Below, piece by piece: positions 16,208 to 25,256 of a DNA stretch of 64,000 nucleotides (position 1 is the stretch's first letter; every line of letters starts with the position of its first letter). The DNA lies in assembly GCA_050747525.1 (NCBI GenBank), contig JBOGOC010000086.1, positions 1-64,000 on the forward strand, in the 5' to 3' direction. Made by a program: the position numbers and the translations under genes. The notes beneath the pieces were generated by a model. It was not told the DNA's origin. It saw only the letters and a program-made list of their open reading frames with translations, and did no database searches. The stretch comes from JBOGOC01 sp050747525 (GTDB lineage: Bacteria > Acidobacteriota > Polarisedimenticolia > JACPZX01 > DASXTC01).

Positions 16208-18979
16208 CTAGGGAGGGGTCCCGGCCAGCATCGCCCGGTGCCGCGCGGCCTCGTCCGGGTTCCCCCGGGCATCCTCCAGCGCCGCCAGCCGCTCGAGGTT
16301 CTTCTTCCGACGGGCATCGTCGATGGGCTGTTTGCTCAGCACGGTCCAGGACTGCTGCAGGTCCTCGCCCGCAAGGGCGTGCTCTTTCCGGGCCAGGCGC
16401 CAGGCGCCGCGGGCGCTGCGCGCAGCGGCCGTGCGCCAGAAGTCGGCGCCGTGGATGGCGACGCTCAGGTCGAGGCCCTGCTGGATCAGCGTGCCGGCCT
16501 CGGCCAGCTTTCCGCGGGTCAGCAGAAGCTCGCCCAGCTCGACGCAGAGGGCCGCGCGGTTGGGGTCTTTCTCGGCCATTCGAGGAAGGGCCACTCGCAT
16601 CAGCTTCTCCGCCTCCGGCTCATCCCCGCGCTGGGCCATCAGGCGGGCGAGGTAGTAGCGCGAGATGGCGACGGAGGGGTGGTCTTCACCGTAGGCCTTG
16701 ATCCGGATCGCGAGCGCTTCGCGATAGAACGGCTCCGACGCCTTCCAGTCCCCGCGCACCGACAGGAGCACGGCCAGGTTGGTCATGCTGGTGGCGACGA
16801 CGGGGTGATCCTTCCCCAGCCGGCGGCGCTGCACCTCGAGCGTTTCACGGAAGATCGGCTCGGCCTTTTCGTAGTCCCGTTGCTGGTAGAGGAGGGCTCC
16901 GAGGTTGCCGCGCGTCGACGCGGTGTCGGTGTGATCGGGTCCCAGGACCCGCACGCGCATCTCCAGCGCCTGCCGGTAGAAGTCCTCGGCTTTGACCAGG
17001 TCCGGCTTGTTGTGCCAGGCCATTCCGAGGGCGTGCAGTGTCGCCGCGATCTCCGGATGATCTCCGCTCCATTCCTGCTGCTGGATCTCCAGCGCCTCCT
17101 GGAACGCCGTGACCCCCTTCCCGGGGTCGGAGCGCTGCAAGTCCAGCTTCCCGAGATCACGAATCACTGTGGCCACGTCCGGGTGACGGGGGCCCTGGGC
17201 CTGCCGCCGGATCTCCAGGGCCTCACGATAGAGGGTCTCGGCCTCGTCGAGCTTGCCGCGGAAATGTTTCAGGACGGCGATGTTCCTGAGGCTGTCCGCC
17301 ACCTGCACGTGAGACCCACCGAGCACGGAGCGGCGCATCTCCAGCGCGCGCCGCAGGTGATCTTCAGCCTCGTCGTACGCGCCTTTTTCGTGCAGGGCGC
17401 GGCCGAGGTGGTCGAGGCTCTCGGCCTCCGCCTCGCTGGGAGAGGGGAACAGGGACCGGCGCGTCTGCAGCGCTTCCGTGAGGAGCAGCGCCGCCGGATC
17501 ATGGAGCCCCAGGCTGAGATAAACGCGGCCCATGACATCCTTCATGGTGGCCTGGATCTCGGGTTCCCCTCCGAGCGTCCCGATCTGCCGCGCGCCGCTG
17601 TCGAGGATCTCCACCGCGGTGACGGCGTTGCCCCGGGCCTCGCCGGGATCGGCCAGCTCGAACGTGCCGATCAGGAAGTCACTGACGCGCCGGGCGGTGG
17701 CGGCCTCCTGCCGCGCGCGGTCGCGCTCCATCGAGGCGACGCGGGCGAACCGCACGCTGGTGACGAGGCCGGCCAGGATGGAGACGAGGAGCAGCGACCC
17801 GATGGCCACGGCGACGGTGTTGCGCCTCACGAAGCGTCCCGCCCGGTAGCGAAGCGTGGGCGGCCGCGCGATCACAGGCCGGCCGTGGAGGTGCCGCTCG
17901 ACGTCGGCCACGAGGTCCGCCGCCGACGCGTAGCGGCCGGGCGGCTCCTTGTGCAGGGCTTTCATGACGATGTTGTCGAGATCACCGCGCAGACGGCGTC
18001 GCAGGCGTTCGTCGCCGGCGACGGCACTGGGGCGGGCGGGGATGCGCTCGCACACCGCCTGCTCGAACCCGGCGGGCGACACCCCGTCCATGTCCTGCGC
18101 CCGGCGTCCCGTCAGCAGCTGGTAGAGCAGCAGCCCGAGCTGATAGACGTCCGAGGCGGTCGTGGTCACCTCGCCGCGGATCTGCTCCGGGCTTGCGTAC
18201 TGTGGCGTCATCACGCGGACGGCGGTGCGCGTGGGCGGTGCGGCGTGCGACACCGTCGCGGGATCGAGCAGCTTGGCGATGCCGAAGTCCAGCAGCTTCA
18301 CCTGTCCCCGCTCGGTGACCAGGATGTTGGAGGGCTTCAGATCGCGGTGAACGACGAGGTGCTGGTGAGCGAACTCCACCGCGTGTCCGGCCTCCACGAA
18401 CAGCCGCAGCCGCTCTTCCACCGGCAGCCGGCGTTCGTCGCACCATCGGTCGATGGGCAGCCCCTCGATGTGCTCCATGGCGAAGAACGGGCGCCCCTCG
18501 AGGGAGACGCCGCCGTCCAGAAGGCGGGATATGTTGGGATGATTCAGCGAGGCGAGAATCTGCCGTTCCTGCCGGAAGCGGTGGATCATCTCTTCCGTAT
18601 CGACACCGGCCTTGATCAGCTTCAGGGCCGCCTGCTGCTCGAACTCTCCGACCACCCGCTCGGCCAGGTAGACGACGGCCATGCCGCCGGCCCCGATCTC
18701 ACGGACGATGCGCCAGGCGCCGACGGCGGTTCCGGCCGGCATCTTCCCCGCGTTCTCGAACGAATCCACGACGCCCCGCCACAGCGCTCCGTCGAGCGGC
18801 GCTCCGGGGCTGAGGAAGTCGTCGGGCCGCTCGGCGTCTGCCAGCAGCGTCAGGACCAGCCGGCGGAGAGCCTCGTCACCGCCGCACTCACGGCCCACGA
18901 ACCCGTCGCGCTCGTCCTGCGGCAGGTCGAGCGCCGCGGTGAGCAGGGCGTCGGCCCGGATGGTCCGGTCATGTGGCAT
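16208..18979 (-). CDS. Membrane Ser/Thr protein kinase with C-terminal TPR repeats
   Basis: The 923-aa protein has an N-terminal helical region (residues 1-70) and a Hanks-type kinase at about 75-340. Kinase motifs are GAGGMAVVY, lysine in AALKLI, HRDLKPSN, DFGIAKL and the segment end MTPQYASPEQ. A membrane span follows (VAIGSLLLVSILAGLV, near residue 390). The C-terminal half holds about ten TPR units with the kinesin-light-chain-like signature (ALEMRRSVLGGSHVQVADSL, EALEIRRQAQGPRHPDVATV). It is translated from within the last codons of the ECF sigma gene (11-bp overlap). The pair is a known type of sigma/kinase module, in which phosphorylation probably controls the sigma factor; that link is inferred here. 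Confidence 0.9.
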   Translation of the reverse strand: MPHDRTIRADALLTAALDLPQDERDGFVGRECGGDEALRRLVLTLLADAERPDDFLSPGAPLDGALWRGVVDSFENAGKMPAGTAVGAWRIVREIGAGGMAVVYLAERVVGEFEQQAALKLIKAGVDTEEMIHRFRQERQILASLNHPNISRLLDGGVSLEGRPFFAMEHIEGLPIDRWCDERRLPVEERLRLFVEAGHAVEFAHQHLVVHRDLKPSNILVTERGQVKLLDFGIAKLLDPATVSHAAPPTRTAVRVMTPQYASPEQIRGEVTTTASDVYQLGLLLYQLLTGRRAQDMDGVSPAGFEQAVCERIPARPSAVAGDERLRRRLRGDLDNIVMKALHKEPPGRYASAADLVADVERHLHGRPVIARPPTLRYRAGRFVRRNTVAVAIGSLLLVSILAGLVTSVRFARVASMERDRARQEAATARRVSDFLIGTFELADPGEARGNAVTAVEILDSGARQIGTLGGEPEIQATMKDVMGRVYLSLGLHDPAALLLTEALQTRRSLFPSPSEAEAESLDHLGRALHEKGAYDEAEDHLRRALEMRRSVLGGSHVQVADSLRNIAVLKHFRGKLDEAETLYREALEIRRQAQGPRHPDVATVIRDLGKLDLQRSDPGKGVTAFQEALEIQQQEWSGDHPEIAATLHALGMAWHNKPDLVKAEDFYRQALEMRVRVLGPDHTDTASTRGNLGALLYQQRDYEKAEPIFRETLEVQRRRLGKDHPVVATSMTNLAVLLSVRGDWKASEPFYREALAIRIKAYGEDHPSVAISRYYLARLMAQRGDEPEAEKLMRVALPRMAEKDPNRAALCVELGELLLTRGKLAEAGTLIQQGLDLSVAIHGADFWRTAAARSARGAWRLARKEHALAGEDLQQSWTVLSKQPIDDARRKKNLERLAALEDARGNPDEAARHRAMLAGTPP

Positions 18980-19574
18980 CGAGACCGTCCGTTCCGCCGG
19001 CGCCTCTCCGGCCAGGGTCGAGTGCCTGGCGCAGCCAGGCCCGGGCGCGCTTCCAGTCCCGGTCCACGGTCTTCTTGGAGACGCCGAGCGCCATGGCGGT
19101 CTCCTCGGCGGTGAGGCCGGCGAAGAACCGGCACTCGACCAGCCGCGGCAGGCGCTCGTCCAGAGCGCCGAGCCCCGCCAGGGCCTCATCCAGCTCGACG
19201 ATGGAGTCGGCCTGCTCGTCGAGGGCGATGTCCACGCCCTCGAGGGACCCGATGGGCTGCGAGCCGCCGCGCTTCTGGGCCCGATGGTGACGGGCGTGGT
19301 CGACGATGATGTGCCTCATGGCCAGCGAGGCCACGGCGAAGAAGTGACCGCGGTCCTTCCAGGCGGCGCGCTCGACGTCCGCCAGCTTCAGGTAGGCTTC
19401 GTGGACCAGCCCGGTGGTCTGCAGCGTGTGCCCCGATCGCCTCCCGGCCAGCTGCCGCCGCGCGAGCTGTCTCAGGTCGCCGTAGACGAGCGGCACCAGC
19501 CGCCCGAACGCCTCCCGGTCCCCCTCGCGGTGGGCGGCCAGCAGTCGCGTGATCTCCTCAGGCGAAGATCCCAC
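18969..19574 (-). CDS. ECF-type RNA polymerase sigma factor (Sig-70_X6-like)
   Basis: This is a 201-aa sigma factor. Region 2 covers about residues 20-90 (FGRLVPLVYGDLRQLARRQL, HTLQTTGLVHEAYLKL, FFAVASLAMRHIIVDHARHH). The region 4 helix-turn-helix covers about residues 130-190 (VECRFFAGLTAEETAMALGV, KKTVDRDWKRARAWL). TTGLVHEAYLKL and RHIIVDHAR are characteristic of the family found beside Ser/Thr kinases in Acidobacteriota and Planctomycetes. No anti-sigma factor is encoded nearby; the downstream kinase probably replaces it. A TAGAAT box on the minus strand at about 19613-19618 is a possible promoter. Confidence 0.88.
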   Translation of the reverse strand: MGSSPEEITRLLAAHREGDREAFGRLVPLVYGDLRQLARRQLAGRRSGHTLQTTGLVHEAYLKLADVERAAWKDRGHFFAVASLAMRHIIVDHARHHRAQKRGGSQPIGSLEGVDIALDEQADSIVELDEALAGLGALDERLPRLVECRFFAGLTAEETAMALGVSKKTVDRDWKRARAWLRQALDPGRRGAGGTDGLDAT

Positions 19575-19698
19575 AGGCTCTCCGGAGCGCGCGTGAACTT
19601 CCGTCGTCCGGGCATTCTACGCTGATGTGCCCCCGGCGTCGCTGGTCATTTTTAGCTGGCGAACTACCATCTGAGCAGGAGCAGAAGGGAGGCGAAGC

Positions 19699-20076
19699 AT
19701 GCTCGGAAACAAGGACACGATGGCCACGGTCGCCGTCCGCGACCTGAAAGCGGCGAAGAAGTTCTACGAAGGCACGATTGGCCTCGAGCTCCTCGATACC
19801 GAGGGAGAGGAAGCGCTCACGTACGCGAGCGGAAGCTCGAGGCTGCTGGTGTACAGGTCACCGCATGCAGGGAGCAACGAGGCAACCGCGGCCACCTGGC
19901 TGGTCGGCGATGACATCGATGAGATCGTGCAGGCGCTCAGAGCCAGGGGCGTCGCCTTCGAGCACTACGACATGCCCGGAATGACCCTCAAGGGCGATGT
20001 GCACGTCGCCGCAAACATGAGGGCCGCGTGGTTCAAGGACCCCGACGGCAACATCCACGCCCTGGTGAGCGGGTGA
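19699..20076 (+). CDS. VOC-family (glyoxalase/dioxygenase fold) protein
   Basis: This 125-aa protein has one vicinal-oxygen-chelate fold: TVAVRDLKAAKKFYEGTIG, then SRLLVYRSPHAG, then ARGVAFEHYDMPG, then AAWFKDPDGNIHALVSG. The terminal Glu/His-type metal ligand positions are not obvious (DPDGNIHAL in place of DPxGNxxEL), so it may be a non-catalytic member or a binding protein rather than an enzyme. GGGAGG lies seven bases before ATG 19699. It stands alone between divergent and convergent neighbours. Confidence 0.75.
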   Translation: MLGNKDTMATVAVRDLKAAKKFYEGTIGLELLDTEGEEALTYASGSSRLLVYRSPHAGSNEATAATWLVGDDIDEIVQALRARGVAFEHYDMPGMTLKGDVHVAANMRAAWFKDPDGNIHALVSG

Positions 20077-20090
20077 GGGGGTCTCGTTCC

Positions 20091-22175
20091 TCAGTGCCCG
20101 TCGGGGCGCTCGCCGCGCGCCAGACGCAGGGTGAGGAACGCCAGCACACAGACTGCGGTGACGAGCGTCGCCCAGAGCAGCACCGTCTGCCAGAGGCTCG
20201 AGCCCTTCAGCCGTGAGCCCAGGCTGTAGCGCTGGTTCGTCTCGAGCGCGCCGGCCGTGATCGAGGCGGCACGCACGGCCAGGACGACATCGCGCACGCG
20301 CTCGAGCTCGTAGCGCGGCGGGTCCTGGCCCGGCGCTCCCATCAGCAGCTCGTAGCGCCCGGCCGGTGCGGTGAGGTAGAGCTCGGGGAGCGACACCCGC
20401 GCCTGCACCGACCGAATGTCGAGCGGGGCGTCGTCGCCGTCCTCCACCTCGAGCACCAGGGAGGTGACGCGCACCGGAGTCAGCTCGAGACTCACCGGCC
20501 CGGTGTCGCCGACGGGACGGGTCAGCCGGCCCCGCAGCAGGGTCGTGGTGCTTCCGTCTTCGAGCCTGGCCGTGAGCAGAACGGCCCGGTCGAAGTACCC
20601 GCTGCCGGCGTCGAGCGTCAGCCGGTGGAGGCCCAACGGCGACTCGGGCGGGCGCAGCGCATAGCGTGACGCGCGCTCGTGAGGTGTGGGGCCGTCCACC
20701 CCCAGCGGCACGACGTCGGTCACCGCGTCCCGCGCGAGCAGGTAGGGCCATTGATGAGAGGTCTCATCGGCGACCCTCATGTCCGAGAGATCGTGCTCCA
20801 GGATCGCCAGATCGGCCGGCTCGATCCGCAGTTTCGAGAGCCCTTCCGGCGAGCCGGGGACGGTGAGACTGCGGACGTGGCGGAACATTCCAGGGTCGAC
20901 CGTGGCGCCGGCATGCATGGCGAACGCGAGGGCCGGCGCGCGATCGTAAGCGGGATTCGGACGGGTCGCGCCCAGCCGGGCGGGACGGACCGTGTCCGGT
21001 TCGTAGAGCAGCGCCGCCGCATCGGCCCGTTTGCCGGCAACCACCTGGGCCGGCGGCGGCAGCAGGCCCTCCACGTCGTAGCGAGGCGGGTGCGCGCGTC
21101 CTCCGCCGAACCGGAGGATGCCGCCCGGGCCGGCGAAGACGAGCGAGGGCTGCCGGATCACCGCCGAGAAGGTCGGCTGATCGAGCGGGGGGCTGTCGCC
21201 GTTGTCGATCTCGACACGCAACCTCTCGCCGCGCGCCGGCCAGAGCCCGATCTCGTTCTCGCCGACCGGCGTCAGCGCCGCGACGCGATACACGCGCCCG
21301 GACCCCAGCGAGGCGTCCGCGCCGGCCTGCACCTCGTCCCACACTTTGATGCCGCGATCGAAGGTGCCGGTGGTGGTTTCGACCCTCAGGATGTCAGGGA
21401 CGATTCCAGGGGGCCGGGAGAGATCGACGAGGGTTCTGTGCTCCTCGGCGCGCACCGACAGAATCTGGAGCGGAACGGCGATGCGTCCTCCGCGCTCGAG
21501 AACCTGCGCGCTCTCCAGCCGCACGGACGGCTCGAGCCAGAAGGGGTGCTCGGTCTCCAGGACGATGCGCAGGCGCGGTCCGTCGAAGGGCGGGAGCGGA
21601 AAACGGATCTTCTCGGCGGGGCGCGCGCCGCGCAGGCGGAAGAGCGAGCCACCCTTGACCAGCGAAACGGGGGCGCCTGCCGCGCCGAGCCCTTCGACAT
21701 CGACCCTGGCCACGAACTCGGAAGCCCGAGGTTCCAGCACCAGGACCCAGGTGCCCGACCGCGGAGCTTCACCGGGCATGGGGACATCGAAGCCCTCGCG
21801 CCGAAGGGGCGGTCCGGTCTCCCGATGCGTCTCGGCCCGGGTGGCCTCCTCGAGGCGCGGCTCGAAGCGCTGCAGGAAATCGGCGTGCTCCTCCGGAGCC
21901 ATCCCGGCATCGACCAGAAACGCAACCTCCCTGCCTTGCGGGTCGAAGAGCCGCAGATCGGACAGGTCCGGGCGGCAGGCCGACAGGATCTCGGGAGGCA
22001 GAAGGAGGCGCGACAGGGGACTGCCGCCCGCGACGACCTCCGCCTCCATTGGGAACAGACGGGACAACTCGGCCGGCTCCGTGCCGTGACTCCGTCCGCC
22101 GGCCGGGAGCGACACGGCCAGCGCCAGAGCCCATGCGATCATCCGTGTCCGCTTCACCTGAACCGCTCTCATCAT
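20091..22175 (-). CDS. DUF3999 family exported membrane protein
   Basis: The 694-aa protein has an N-terminal signal (WALALAVSLPAGG) and a large extracytoplasmic beta-rich body. It carries repeated jelly-roll-like segments (SRPPGIVPDILRVETTTGTF, VRPPESPLGLHRLTLDAG) and one C-terminal membrane span (TVLLWATLVTAVCVLAFL) before a basic tail. This fits DUF3999. ATG 22175 overlaps the TGA of the upstream DUF2339 gene; these two families often occur as neighbours. The role is unknown; envelope biogenesis or polysaccharide binding would fit the adjacent glucan synthase. The coding frame is open far upstream of the chosen start, but there it only shadows the neighbour. Confidence 0.78.
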   Translation of the reverse strand: MMRAVQVKRTRMIAWALALAVSLPAGGRSHGTEPAELSRLFPMEAEVVAGGSPLSRLLLPPEILSACRPDLSDLRLFDPQGREVAFLVDAGMAPEEHADFLQRFEPRLEEATRAETHRETGPPLRREGFDVPMPGEAPRSGTWVLVLEPRASEFVARVDVEGLGAAGAPVSLVKGGSLFRLRGARPAEKIRFPLPPFDGPRLRIVLETEHPFWLEPSVRLESAQVLERGGRIAVPLQILSVRAEEHRTLVDLSRPPGIVPDILRVETTTGTFDRGIKVWDEVQAGADASLGSGRVYRVAALTPVGENEIGLWPARGERLRVEIDNGDSPPLDQPTFSAVIRQPSLVFAGPGGILRFGGGRAHPPRYDVEGLLPPPAQVVAGKRADAAALLYEPDTVRPARLGATRPNPAYDRAPALAFAMHAGATVDPGMFRHVRSLTVPGSPEGLSKLRIEPADLAILEHDLSDMRVADETSHQWPYLLARDAVTDVVPLGVDGPTPHERASRYALRPPESPLGLHRLTLDAGSGYFDRAVLLTARLEDGSTTTLLRGRLTRPVGDTGPVSLELTPVRVTSLVLEVEDGDDAPLDIRSVQARVSLPELYLTAPAGRYELLMGAPGQDPPRYELERVRDVVLAVRAASITAGALETNQRYSLGSRLKGSSLWQTVLLWATLVTAVCVLAFLTLRLARGERPDGH

Positions 22176-25100
22176 GGGGCCGGGGCACGCGAGGTCTGCG
22201 CCCGATCCTTGCCGAAGACGAATCGCTGGTACAGGAGCGACACGAGGATCAGTGACACCGCCAGCCCGACCAGCGACGCCACGCGATACAGGTCGCGCAG
22301 CGCCCCCAGATCGTACAGGAAGACCTTGCCGATGGTGATGAGGAGAAAGCAGAGGCTGATCCAGCGCAGCCCGAGGGTGTCGCGCGCCATCCCGAAGCCC
22401 AGGAGGATCAGGGCGTAGATCGCCCAGGCGATCGACACGGTGAGGCGCTGAGCAGGAGGGCCGCCCAGATTCAGGGTGAGCGCCGGGCCGGTCGCGAACC
22501 AGTCGGCGATGGCCATGTTGATCCAGACGAAGACCACGGCGATGGCGGCCAGTCCTGCGCCCGACGCACCGAGAGGATGACCCTTGGTGTACAGGTCCGG
22601 TTCCCACGGCCGTGCGCGCTCCACCTCGTGGCGCCTCAGCAGCGCCGCGCTCCCGAGCAGGGCTGCTGCGGGCACGAGGTAGGTGTACATCAGCCAGTTC
22701 ACGATGCGCAGGCCAGACCGGGGGTAGTAGCCGAGCAGCTCGACGTTGGCCACCAACCGGAGGCTCGTGGCGGCGAGCAACGCGAGGCCGAAGTATTTCA
22801 GCCCGGGGTGATCGAGCCGCGTCCAGAGAGCGATGACCGCCAGTCCTTCGAGCGCCCAGCCGATGGTGATCCACTCCTTCTCGAGCTGCAGCGGGATGGC
22901 GACCGCGAAAAAACAGAGGGCGGTCGCCGCGAGCCAGGCCAGAGCGCTCTGCCGGATCGGATCGGATGCCGGCCACGCCCGGCGCGCGCGGTGAGCGGCG
23001 GCCAGGGACAGCCCTCCCAGCAACACGGGAAGCACGCCGAGGAAGGCATCACCGAAGCTCCAGACGAACAGCCGCTTCATGGGCATGAACCAGATCGGTC
23101 CGGCCAGCGCTGCGGCATACCAGGCGAGCCGATCCTCCGAGAAGCGCCTCACGTTCGCGAACGGCCATGTCGTGAAGACGACAACGGCCGCGGCCAGGAG
23201 CAGGAATGCGACGGTGCACTCCGAGGGGCGGTCACGCAGCCCGTCCCGGCCCACGGTCCATCCAAGATGCACCAGGAAGGTCGCAGCGGCCGCCCCTGCC
23301 GCCCAGGCGCCCTTCCCCAGGCGTGTCGCCGCGATCATCGAGAGCAGACCGAGCAGCAGCGCGGTGCCCAGTACCGGGAGCGGTGAAAGAGACGAAGTGA
23401 ACGGTGCCGGCGTCAGCCCCACGAGCAGCACCATGGGCAGCAGGCCGGCCGCCTGATCGGCGAACCGGCGCAGGTCCGGCCCGCGCCGCAGAAGCGCAAC
23501 GGCGTGGAGGGCCAGCGCCGCCCCCACGAGAAGCGCCAGAAAAATGGAGGGGGAGGGGAAGCGCGGGCCGCGAAAGTGGGCGCCATGCAGGATCGTGAGA
23601 CCCACGCCGATCCCCAGCGCGGCCAGCCACTGCAGGCTTCCGCGGTCGGGGAAGGCGGCGTGGCGATAGAGGATCGCGGCGAGGGCCGCCCAGCCGGTGA
23701 GCCACGGCGCCATGGGCATCCCCTCGGACACCGCGCCGAACAGGAGCAGGAGAAACATCCCGAGCGCGGCGATCAGCGCCGCGGCCATGGGGCCTTCGAA
23801 TCCGAAGGCCTGCGGGTCGAGCTCGACGAAGATGTGGAACACCAGCGCCAGCCCGATCCCCACGCCGGCCATCTCCCAGGCGAGCGGAGCCGTCAGCGCA
23901 TGTTGCGCGAGCCAGACCGCCACGACGCCGACGCTCGCCCCGGCCGCCGCGGTGCCGAGCATCGGCGCTTTCTGCTCGCGGGAAACCCAGCCGGCGCCGG
24001 CGCCGAGCAGTCCCAGCAGGATGGCAATCGGGTACAGGTGCGGCCCGAGCTCGGTCTGCCCCGCGAAGTAGAGCGCGAAGAGGAACGGAAACAGAATCGC
24101 GCCGACCTGAGTCCCGGTCCAGCCCCGTTGCGGCGCGTCGCGGCCTGCGAAGCGGCCCGCGACCACGAAAAGCAGCGCGAAGACGACCAGGATGGCAAGC
24201 GCGAGGAACAGCCGTTCCGGTCCCATGCGGTTGACGATCCAGAGCGCCTGCATGAGACAGGTGCCCAGCAGGCTGAGGACGCCGAGCGAGGGCCAGCGGC
24301 GCTTCCGGCCCACGGCCAGAAGGCCCAGATCGAGCAGCAGGACGTAGCCGAAGAACCCGAACGGCCGGTCTGCATCACTCGAGAGAAGAAGCGGTGTTGC
24401 GAAGCCTCCGACCAGGCCGAACACGGCCACCAGCAGCGACCCATGCCGCACCGCCAGAAGGCAGCAGCCGGTGGTCACCAGCACCATCAGGCCGAACGCG
24501 ACCGGCATCCCGATCAATTGGTAGAGTGTGTGCGCCGCCCAGAATGCCGCATAGAGCACGACCACCCCGGCGCCGGAGATCCCCTCGGCTGTCTGCCGGT
24601 AGCCGCGGCCTCGCAGCCATTCGGATCCGACCAGGCACCCAAGACCCGTCAGCGTGCCGAGGACCACCCTCATGGCGGGCGTGATCAGCGCGTGCTCGAT
24701 CGAGTACTTGAAGAAGAGCAGCCCCGCGAGTCCCAGCGCCACCGCTCCCACCACCGCCGCGCCGCGGATGCCGATCCATTGTTCCCAGTCGATGGGAGGC
24801 GCCGGGGGCGGAGGTGGCTCGGGCGGCCGCTCCATCCAGAGGGGCTTCGATGGAGGCGGCTGCGACGGAGCGGCGGGCGCCGCCCGGGATGGCTCGGGCA
24901 CGATCGGGCCGACCGGCTTGACGGGAGGCGGCTCGATCGGGCGTGCCGGGGCAGGGGTGTGTGATGGCGGTGGCGAGGGAGCGCGCTCGGCGCGCTCGAG
25001 CATGGTGATGCGCTCCAGGAGTGAGGTGACCCGGCGCTCGAGCGCCTCGAGCCGGGCATCATCCTTCTCGGTATTCCTGGTCAGACGGGAAAGACTGTTG

Positions 25101-25189
25101 AAACGGGAGAGCGCGACCAATGCGAGGATCGGACCAGCGACGGCACCGCCCACTGTGAACAGGAGGATCAGACCGACCGACTCAGACAT
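22172..25189 (-). CDS. DUF2339 family polytopic membrane protein
   Basis: This is a 1005-aa protein. It has an N-terminal membrane segment, then a short coiled coil (EALERRVTSLLERITMLERA, about residues 48-67), a Pro-rich linker (about 70-125) and roughly 25 or more hydrophobic segments to the end. This layout is diagnostic of DUF2339. A motif common in the family, WEQWIGIRGAAVVGAVAL, starts the membrane region. The function is not established. It sits 67 bases after the end of the cyclic glucan synthase gene and overlaps the DUF3999 gene. A TAGAAT-like box at about 25229-25235 (minus strand) may start a separate transcript. Confidence 0.85.
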   Translation of the reverse strand: MSESVGLILLFTVGGAVAGPILALVALSRFNSLSRLTRNTEKDDARLEALERRVTSLLERITMLERAERAPSPPPSHTPAPARPIEPPPVKPVGPIVPEPSRAAPAAPSQPPPSKPLWMERPPEPPPPPAPPIDWEQWIGIRGAAVVGAVALGLAGLLFFKYSIEHALITPAMRVVLGTLTGLGCLVGSEWLRGRGYRQTAEGISGAGVVVLYAAFWAAHTLYQLIGMPVAFGLMVLVTTGCCLLAVRHGSLLVAVFGLVGGFATPLLLSSDADRPFGFFGYVLLLDLGLLAVGRKRRWPSLGVLSLLGTCLMQALWIVNRMGPERLFLALAILVVFALLFVVAGRFAGRDAPQRGWTGTQVGAILFPFLFALYFAGQTELGPHLYPIAILLGLLGAGAGWVSREQKAPMLGTAAAGASVGVVAVWLAQHALTAPLAWEMAGVGIGLALVFHIFVELDPQAFGFEGPMAAALIAALGMFLLLLFGAVSEGMPMAPWLTGWAALAAILYRHAAFPDRGSLQWLAALGIGVGLTILHGAHFRGPRFPSPSIFLALLVGAALALHAVALLRRGPDLRRFADQAAGLLPMVLLVGLTPAPFTSSLSPLPVLGTALLLGLLSMIAATRLGKGAWAAGAAAATFLVHLGWTVGRDGLRDRPSECTVAFLLLAAAVVVFTTWPFANVRRFSEDRLAWYAAALAGPIWFMPMKRLFVWSFGDAFLGVLPVLLGGLSLAAAHRARRAWPASDPIRQSALAWLAATALCFFAVAIPLQLEKEWITIGWALEGLAVIALWTRLDHPGLKYFGLALLAATSLRLVANVELLGYYPRSGLRIVNWLMYTYLVPAAALLGSAALLRRHEVERARPWEPDLYTKGHPLGASGAGLAAIAVVFVWINMAIADWFATGPALTLNLGGPPAQRLTVSIAWAIYALILLGFGMARDTLGLRWISLCFLLITIGKVFLYDLGALRDLYRVASLVGLAVSLILVSLLYQRFVFGKDRAQTSRAPAP

Positions 25190-25256
25190 CCCGCTCCTGC
25201 CGCCGAAGGGAGCACCTGGGGACGCGGAATTCTATCACCGGTCCCGGTTCAGGGGG